Shown here: piece by piece, positions 58,287 through 64,000 of the stretch
How positions within the stretch are numbered: position 1 is the first letter of the stretch
Layout: each line of letters begins with the position of its first letter
DNA from: Nannocystis punicea
GTDB lineage: Bacteria; Myxococcota_A; Polyangia; Nannocystales; Nannocystaceae
Assembly (NCBI RefSeq): GCF_026965555.1
Contig: NZ_CP114040.1
Location: forward strand, 11,052,001 to 11,116,000
Length of the DNA stretch: 64,000 bases
Direction of reading: 5' to 3'
Translations under genes and position numbers: made by a program
Notes under the pieces: generated by a model
Database searches by the model: none
What the model saw: the letters and a program-made list of their open reading frames with translations, nothing else
Told to the model about the DNA's origin: nothing

Positions 58287-60437
58287 TCACTTCTCGGCGA
58301 TCACCGCGTGCGAGCCGATGTTGCCGAAGCTGTCGCGCGCGCGCAGGACCACGCGGTGGCGGCCGGGTGCGAGCGGCTCGGGCAGGGTCAGCTGGAAGCC
58401 CTCGCGGCCGGTGTCGAACAGGCCGTCGCTGGGGCTGGCGGCGCGGAAGGGGCCGCCGTCGACGCTGAAGGCGACGTCGTGGATCTGGCCGCCCTCGTCG
58501 CTGGCGGTGCCGGTGATCGACAGGCCGCTGACCTTGACCCCGTCGATGGCGGGGCGCTTGTGGTCGATGACGAACGGGGCGGACACGACCTCGTCGCGAG
58601 CGGCGCGGGAGACCCCGTTGCTCGGCTCGTCGCTGGCGATGACCTGGGCCTCGTAGACGCCGTCGGGCACGCTGCCGAGGTCCCACTTGTACTCTTTCTT
58701 GGTCACCGGCTCGGTGCCGCTCAGCGAGATCCACTCCTTCTCGCCGGTGCCCTCGGGGCGCACGCGGACCTCGTAGACCAGGTCGTCGTCGTCGCGCGCC
58801 TCGGCCTTCCACTTGATCGTCAGCTTGCCCTCGGGCTCGTCGTCGTCGGTCAGCTCGAACTCGGGGTGGGCCACGTCGACCCCGGCCACCAGCGGGGCCA
58901 GGTTCTCGGGGGCGTAGAACAGCTGCACGTCGCGCAGCTCGCCGCCTTCGGCGAGAGTCACCTCGAGCTCGACGAAGCGGCGCGTCGGCAGCGACAGCCC
59001 GCCGGCCAGCGCGTCGCCTTCCTTCTTGAGGGTGACGGGCTTCCACTCGCTCCAGCGCTTGTCGGGCTCCTCGCTCGGGCCGCTGCGGGCGCGCAGGGTC
59101 AGGCCCTTGCCGCGCAGGTACACCGCGCCGAACGTCGACGGCTGCTTGGCGTCGAGGACCTTGGTCCGGTACCTGGCCTTTTGGGCAGGTGCGACCGCGA
59201 GCCGGTACGCGCCCGCGCCGTCGCCGGTGGTGGCCAGCACCGCGCCGTCGCCGAGGCGGCACAGCGCGGTGGCTTGGCGCTCGTCGAGGTCGGCGACGGT
59301 GGCGACGTCGCGGCGGCCGCGGACGCGGTAGACCTTGCCCTGCTGCGAGGCGGCGACCAGCACCTCCGAGCCCTTGGCGCCGGCCAGCAGCGACGTGAAG
59401 TACTGCTTGTCCTTGTGCAGCCACGACTCCCAGGTCGCCTCGGACGCGCGGGCCAGGTCGCGCTTCGGGCCGAGGGCGACGAAGAACACGTCGGCCGACG
59501 ACTGCGCCCCGCCCCCGCCCGAGGTCGCGTCGAGGGTGCCCTCGGCGGGCTGACCGACCAGGCTGGTGCGGTTGAGGTTCTTGGTCAGCGCCTGGACCGA
59601 CGACAGGCCGCGGTCGGTGAAGTCGTTGACCGCCGCGACCAGGCCGCCGTCGACCAGCGCGAGCGCGCGGACCTCGTCGCCGGCGAAGTCGTGGACGAGC
59701 ACGCCGTCGCTGGCGGGGCCGACCTGCAGGACCTTGGCCCCGGGCGAGGTGCCGACGACCACGTCCTTGCCGACCGGCAGCACCGCGAGGATGTCCTTCT
59801 CGTCGGAGTCGAGCACGACCTTGGGGTCCTTGCCGTTGAGGTCGAGCGAGAACAGCTCGCCCTTGGGACCTGTCCCGACGAGCAGGCGGCCCTCGTGCGG
59901 CACGAGGGCCCAGATCTGCTCGACCTGCAGCTTGGCGAACTCGCTGACCTTGCCCTTGCCGTCGATGCGGTGGATCGTCCCGCCGGGCAGCGTCGCCGCC
60001 AGCAGGTCGCCGCCGGGCAGCGTCGTCATCGCCGACACCACCGCGCCCGGCAGCTCGGCCAGCTTGCTCGCCGCCGGCTCGGCCGCGCCGGCCTTGCTCG
60101 GGGTGGCCAGCTTGATCCGCTGCACCCCCGAGGCGTCGGCGGTGCCGAGGTACACCGCGCCCTTGTCCTTCGGGTCGGCGACGCACGAGAACACGCTCGC
60201 CGCGCCCTTCACCTCGCCGCGCGCCGGCACCAGGCCGACGGTGACCTTGCCCGAGCCCTCGATCGCAGCGCCCTCGGCCTCGCCGGCGTCGAAGTCGTCG
60301 AAGTCGCCGAGGTGGAAGCTGCGCGTGCCGCCGGCCCCGGCGCTCGCGGGCGCGAGGGCGAGCAGCGCCGCGAGGGGCGCGAGCATCGCCGCGAACGGCG
60401 AATATGTACGAAAAGACATGCGCGAACGGACAGTCAT
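58287..60437 (-). CDS. Exported beta-propeller protein with C-terminal Ig-like domain
   Basis: Predicted exported protein (716 aa from ATG 60437; ATG 60419 is an alternative). The signal peptide (MLAPLAALLALAPASA) is followed by repeated blade-like segments, each with Gly-rich turns and motifs such as LPGGDLLAATLPGGTIHRID and GKVYRV, consistent with a WD40/YVTN-type propeller (about 75-400). The C-terminal part (about 470-715) has fibronectin/Ig-like strands. The upstream SpoIVB-like gene stops 17 bp before. Role unknown; it may sense or bind extracellular ligands. Confidence 0.65.
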   Translation of the reverse strand: MTVRSRMSFRTYSPFAAMLAPLAALLALAPASAGAGGTRSFHLGDFDDFDAGEAEGAAIEGSGKVTVGLVPARGEVKGAASVFSCVADPKDKGAVYLGTADASGVQRIKLATPSKAGAAEPAASKLAELPGAVVSAMTTLPGGDLLAATLPGGTIHRIDGKGKVSEFAKLQVEQIWALVPHEGRLLVGTGPKGELFSLDLNGKDPKVVLDSDEKDILAVLPVGKDVVVGTSPGAKVLQVGPASDGVLVHDFAGDEVRALALVDGGLVAAVNDFTDRGLSSVQALTKNLNRTSLVGQPAEGTLDATSGGGGAQSSADVFFVALGPKRDLARASEATWESWLHKDKQYFTSLLAGAKGSEVLVAASQQGKVYRVRGRRDVATVADLDERQATALCRLGDGAVLATTGDGAGAYRLAVAPAQKARYRTKVLDAKQPSTFGAVYLRGKGLTLRARSGPSEEPDKRWSEWKPVTLKKEGDALAGGLSLPTRRFVELEVTLAEGGELRDVQLFYAPENLAPLVAGVDVAHPEFELTDDDEPEGKLTIKWKAEARDDDDLVYEVRVRPEGTGEKEWISLSGTEPVTKKEYKWDLGSVPDGVYEAQVIASDEPSNGVSRAARDEVVSAPFVIDHKRPAIDGVKVSGLSITGTASDEGGQIHDVAFSVDGGPFRAASPSDGLFDTGREGFQLTLPEPLAPGRHRVVLRARDSFGNIGSHAVIAEK

Positions 60438-60454
60438 GGTCGAGGCTGGACGGT

Positions 60455-62332
60455 TCAATCGGAGGCCGGTACGGCGAACTTCCGCTTCGGCTTGACGCTG
60501 ACCTTGAGGGTGTGCTCGCCCTCGATCAGCGACGGGCGCGGGATCACCCGCCGCGCCATCTGCTTGAAGCGGACCGCCGAGGTGGTGCTGCCGGTGTGCG
60601 CGAGGCTCTCGAGCACGCTCGCGGGCAGCTCGGGCAGGAGCCCGTGGCGGGTCGAGAGGCCCTCGGCCTCGCGGTAGATCGTGGCGACCATGCTGCGCGC
60701 CGGGTAGGTGTCCTGCAGCGTGTCGATCAGGTCGTCGAGCGAGTTCGGCATCGGCCGCGGCGGGCGGGCGTTGTCGCCGCCGGTGACCTCGATCTGGATG
60801 TCCTGGTCGGCGGCGTCGTCGGGCACGCGCAGCGACAGCGTCTCGCTGCGGGTCGCGCCGCGGTAGTCGCGGACGCGCAGCTCGAGGGTCACGAGGTCGC
60901 CGGCGTGGACGTCGGCGTCGGCGAGGCGGATCGACTCGAGGATGTCGACCGGGCTGTCGTAGCGCAGCGTCGCGGTCTGGCGGACGCCCCGCAGCTTGGC
61001 GACCTCGAAGTCGTTGTTGAGCAGCGCCGCCATGATCAGCGCCCCGCGGCCGCGGCCGAGCGCGCGCGCGTCGACGCCGGCGGGGAAGAACTCCTCGTGC
61101 TTGACGGTGACGGTGCGCGGGCCCTTGCTCGTGGTGACGTCGATCTCGTGCAGGACCTCGGCGACGACCTCGGTGCCGTCGGCCGCGCCCTCGCCGAGCG
61201 CGTCGACCAGCAGGCTGGCCGCCAGCGCCGGCGTGAGGTCGACGCCGAGCGCGACCTCGCTGTGATACACGCGCGGCGGCATGTCGGGCTCCGGTGCGCG
61301 CAGCTCGGTGGTCACGGGGATCATCGGCGCGCTGACGTCGGTGCGCAGGGAGATCGCCGCCTGGCGGTCCTGGATCATCGACCCGCGCACGTGCAGCGCG
61401 CTCGACAGCTTCACCGAGCGCTCGACGCTGGGGATGATCACGTGCACCCGCGCGTCGGCGATCGGCAGGTTGCTCGGGCCGGCGCCGAGCATCTCGTGAC
61501 CGAACGCCAGCAGCTTCTCGCCCTGCTTGCCGCCGGCCCACGTCACGGTGCCGTTGGGCGCGACCGCGTTGTCGCCGCGGATCAGCACCACCGACACCGA
61601 GTCGCCGCCCTGCCACGTCTTGGCCGGGGCCGCCTTGGCGTCGCCGACGGCCGTGCCGCCGCCGCCGCCGCGCGCGGGCACGAGGCCGAGAGTGTCGGCG
61701 AGGAAGCGGGTCGCCTCGACCCCGAGGCCGCTCACCGACATCGGCGCGCCGAGCGGCGCCAGACCGCCCTGCGGCGTGAGGTCGTCGGGGCGGCGCCGCG
61801 GCGGGAGCGGCGTGGTGTCGAGGCCGAGCATCGCGTCGGCCCAGCCGGCCGCGCCGGGCCGCGCCGTGCCGCGGACCTTGTTGTGCGGCAGCACGTCTGG
61901 CCGAAAGGGCAGGTCGCCGACGGCGAACATGTTGGAGATCGGGGTGATGCCGCCGATCGGATCCTTGTTGAAGCGGTAGCCGTAGGCCAGCGCGCCGACC
62001 AGCTTGCCGTCGATGTAGATCGGGCTGCCGCTCATGCCGCCGACGATGCCGGAGTGGACCATCCGCGGGTCGGAAGAGCGGAACAGGATCGCGTCCTGGC
62101 GCGGCAGGTAGTCGCGGATGACGTCGATGACCTCGATCTCGAAGCGATCGGTGCCGGTGCCGGAGAAGACGGTGACCGCGTGACCCTTCATGCCGGGGCG
62201 CACGTCGTCGACCGGCATGATGTCGGGCTGCGCCGCGGCGGCGGGGCGCAGGGCCAGCGCGCCGACCAGCGCGAACCCGGCGGCGCAGCGGCGAAGGGTC
62301 CGGCGCACGGGACGGGGCTCAGGACTTGGCAT
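60455..62332 (-). CDS. SpoIVB-like (S55) peptidase-domain exported protein
   Basis: Exported protein (625 aa). Signal peptide (about 1-33), then an S55 SpoIVB-type core with GIVGGMSGSPIYIDGKLVGAL (about 93-113); the Ser in MSGSP is the likely catalytic one. IRGDNAVAPNGTVTWAGG, GHEM and several beta-rich segments follow. SpoIVB is a signalling protease of sporulation in Bacillus; this Gram-negative-type form occurs more widely, and its substrate is unknown. The gene overlaps the thioredoxin gene by 14 bp and precedes the propeller gene by 17 bp. Confidence 0.75.
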   Translation of the reverse strand: MPSPEPRPVRRTLRRCAAGFALVGALALRPAAAAQPDIMPVDDVRPGMKGHAVTVFSGTGTDRFEIEVIDVIRDYLPRQDAILFRSSDPRMVHSGIVGGMSGSPIYIDGKLVGALAYGYRFNKDPIGGITPISNMFAVGDLPFRPDVLPHNKVRGTARPGAAGWADAMLGLDTTPLPPRRRPDDLTPQGGLAPLGAPMSVSGLGVEATRFLADTLGLVPARGGGGGTAVGDAKAAPAKTWQGGDSVSVVLIRGDNAVAPNGTVTWAGGKQGEKLLAFGHEMLGAGPSNLPIADARVHVIIPSVERSVKLSSALHVRGSMIQDRQAAISLRTDVSAPMIPVTTELRAPEPDMPPRVYHSEVALGVDLTPALAASLLVDALGEGAADGTEVVAEVLHEIDVTTSKGPRTVTVKHEEFFPAGVDARALGRGRGALIMAALLNNDFEVAKLRGVRQTATLRYDSPVDILESIRLADADVHAGDLVTLELRVRDYRGATRSETLSLRVPDDAADQDIQIEVTGGDNARPPRPMPNSLDDLIDTLQDTYPARSMVATIYREAEGLSTRHGLLPELPASVLESLAHTGSTTSAVRFKQMARRVIPRPSLIEGEHTLKVSVKPKRKFAVPASD

Positions 62333-62891
62333 GGCGTTCGAGGGCTTGACGCATCGCGCCGACCAGGTCGTCGTGCGGCGAATAGTAGTACTTGTAGCGG
62401 CGGCGCGAGGCGTTGAGCAGCTCGCGGTCGAGCGCGCCGGCGGAGTCGAAGAACAGCACGCGCGGGACGTAGCGGCCGTCGGGGCCGTACTGCTGGCTCG
62501 CCGGCTCGAGGTCCTGGTCGACGTTGATCATGACGAAGCGATCGGACAGGGCCACCAGCGCCGGGTCGGAGAAGGCGGGCCGCAGCGCCTTGCACTGCGA
62601 GCACCACGACGCGTGCACGACCAGCATGATCGGCCGACCCTGGCTCGCGGCCTCGCTGAAGCCCTCTTCCAGGCCGCGCCAGGCGATCGCGTCGCCGAAG
62701 CCGTTCGACGGGGCGGTGGCGGTGCGCGTCGGCGCGGCGGGGGCCGGGGCGGCCGTCGGCGCGGCGGCGGACGGGGCACCTTGTTGAACGGCGGTCGATG
62801 GGTCGCCGCCACAGCCGGCGAGAAGGAGCGCGCCACTTGCCGCGACGGCAGGTGCGAGGGCGAGCGCGAGGACCAGGCGGGTCGAGGTCAC
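62319..62891 (-). CDS. Thioredoxin-like lipoprotein
   Basis: Predicted lipoprotein (190 aa), GTG start at 62891, lipobox LLAGC. An Ala/Pro/Thr linker leads to a thioredoxin-like domain with the redox motif WCSQC (about 104-108), VINVDQDLE and a PRVLFF strand with cis-Pro-like RVPRV. It may reduce or oxidise disulphides of the Cys-rich exported proteins. It overlaps the SpoIVB-like gene by 14 bp. Confidence 0.8.
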   Translation of the reverse strand: MTSTRLVLALALAPAVAASGALLLAGCGGDPSTAVQQGAPSAAAPTAAPAPAAPTRTATAPSNGFGDAIAWRGLEEGFSEAASQGRPIMLVVHASWCSQCKALRPAFSDPALVALSDRFVMINVDQDLEPASQQYGPDGRYVPRVLFFDSAGALDRELLNASRRRYKYYYSPHDDLVGAMRQALERHAKS

Positions 62892-63045
62892 GGCTGACAA
62901 CCATACCACGCGCGATCTGCGAGATCCCGCGACGAAGCGGCAGAGTCCCGGCGTGCGTCGACGCGGCGGCGAAGGAGCCCGCGTGCGCCCTCTCATGGGT
63001 GGTTGCCGGCGCCGCGGAGCCGTGCTGTCATGCCACCACTCCAGG

Positions 63046-64000
63046 ATGCCGCCCTCGCTCAGCGACCTCCTCGAGGACAGCGACGAAAAGTTCGCGGCGG
63101 TGGACGCCGACGGTCGCATCCTCGTCTGCAGCCGCGCGCTCCGCGAAGCGCTCGGCTGGTCCGAAGAACAGGTCGCAGCGGCCAGCTTGACGGCGGCCGC
63201 GGCGCCCGAGTACCGCGACAAGCTGCAAGCCCTGCTGGGCCGCGTATTCGCCGGAGAGGCCGACGTCCGCGGCCACACGCAGATGGTCACGCAGGACGGC
63301 CGGCGGCTCGAGCTGCACGTGAGCATGCACCGGGCCCGCGACGGCGAGAGCGCGTGGGTCTCGCTGCAGTGCGAGCTCGCCCGCGTGCACGGGCAGATCG
63401 GTGGGATCCTGGCCAGCGCCACCTCGGTGGGCCTGATCGCGGTCGACATCACCGGCCGGATCGTCCGCTTCAACCGCGGCGCCGAGCGGATCTACGGCAT
63501 GGCCGCCGAGGACGTGCTGGGCCGTCACTTCGACATCCTGCCGGGCGACCCCGACGAGGTGGCCGAGCGGATCCGCGAGCTCACGCAGGAGTTCGGGCGG
63601 CCGGCGACCAAGCTCGACACGTACACCCTGCGCGCCCGCGAGTACGGCTCCGACGATCACTCGTCGACGATCCCTCGCGCCGACGGCACCCGCGCCTACG
63701 TCGAGGTCGTGACCTCGCCGCTGCGCGAGATCACCGGCGAGGTCATCGGCTACGTCGGCATTCTGCGCGACGTCACCGCGACGCGCGTGGCCCAGGCCGA
63801 GCACGAGCGGCTGGCCAACCGCCTGCGCGGCGCGCTGCTGGCCAGCACCGACTCGATCGTCGTCACCGAGCGCGTCGTCGACGACGACGGCCGGTTCGAC
63901 CTCGTGATCGTCGAGGTCAACCCCGGCACCACCCGCCTGATGAACCGCCCGCGCGAGAAGCTGATCGGCGTGCGCCTGTCGGAGTTCGCCGGCCCGCGAC
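63046..64000 (+). CDS. PAS-domain sensor protein (truncated by window end)
   Basis: Open frame running to the window edge (318 codons read). Two or three PAS-type domains: MPPSLSDLLEDSDEKFAAVDADGRILVCSRA (about 1-100), SVGLIAVDITGRIVRFNRGAERIYG (about 125-245, with GYVGILRDVT at its end), and a third starting LASTDSIVVTERVV. The C-terminal output (histidine kinase, GGDEF or other) is beyond the window. Codon use is typical. The first ATG has CCAGG before it. Confidence 0.75.
   Translation, partial: MPPSLSDLLEDSDEKFAAVDADGRILVCSRALREALGWSEEQVAAASLTAAAAPEYRDKLQALLGRVFAGEADVRGHTQMVTQDGRRLELHVSMHRARDGESAWVSLQCELARVHGQIGGILASATSVGLIAVDITGRIVRFNRGAERIYGMAAEDVLGRHFDILPGDPDEVAERIRELTQEFGRPATKLDTYTLRAREYGSDDHSSTIPRADGTRAYVEVVTSPLREITGEVIGYVGILRDVTATRVAQAEHERLANRLRGALLASTDSIVVTERVVDDDGRFDLVIVEVNPGTTRLMNRPREKLIGVRLSEFAGPR

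Overview
The window is about 70% G+C bacterial DNA from a Myxococcota-type organism, probably near the Nannocystis/Plesiocystis group; this placement is an inference. It rests on lipoproteins with Thr/Gly/Ser-rich linkers and Cys-rich (DCPEGQ-type) modules, MYXO-CTERM-like tails, an AgmX/PglI-type domain, several eukaryote-like Ser/Thr kinases, and a LexA box close to the motif described for Myxococcus xanthus. Nothing shows a replicon origin, integrated phage, IS element or CRISPR array. About 57 protein genes or gene remnants and one tRNA are called.

Layout. 0-6.3 kb: tRNA-Ala, an ExbB/ExbD pair, a tandem pair of exported paralogues with a broken ftsB copy and a protease fragment between them, then ftsB and a diguanylate cyclase. 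6.3-12.1 kb: small lipoproteins, an endonuclease/exonuclease/phosphatase (EEP) protein with a PD-(D/E)XK protein, and hypotheticals. 12.2-17.3 kb: lexA with its own box, a TonB-like protein, an acyl-CoA synthetase. 17.4-25.6 kb (minus strand): a giant VIT/vWA/AgmX/TPR lipoprotein, a GH5-like lipoprotein, a Cys-rich protein, a second EEP protein. 25.7-31.8 kb: housekeeping genes (rpsU, a pteridine-reductase-like SDR, merR, folE, a histidine phosphatase, a LON-domain protein, mrp with a 2Fe-2S ferredoxin, def). 32-36.3 kb: maeB, a SprT-like protease, a MoaD-MoaE fusion. 36.5-47.6 kb: a spermidine-synthase-like membrane protein, a histidine kinase, a cytochrome/DUF1501 pair, a Ser/Thr kinase. 47.8-49.7 kb: a VOC protein and a low-G+C AAA-ATPase plus nuclease-like pair. 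49.9-55.4 kb: an atypical kinase with a GT-C transferase, diverging from a flavoprotein/GT2/deacetylase operon. 55.4-64 kb: rnhA, a lipoprotein, a Lys-rich protein, a thioredoxin/SpoIVB-like protease/beta-propeller operon, and a truncated PAS sensor.

Two things stand out. First, short palindromes built on GGACATGTCC and TGTCC-N4-GGACA recur across the window, in genes, at start codons, in terminators and as small arrays; I know of no described family that matches. Second, the ATPase/PD-(D/E)XK pair at 48.2-49.7 kb is translationally coupled, G+C-poor and resembles no two-gene defence system I can name. A further pattern is a TANNNT -10-like hexamer 6-8 nt before many start codons that lack a ribosome-binding site, suggesting frequent leaderless transcripts.

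All calls come from reading sequence and translations by eye; no database search was run.
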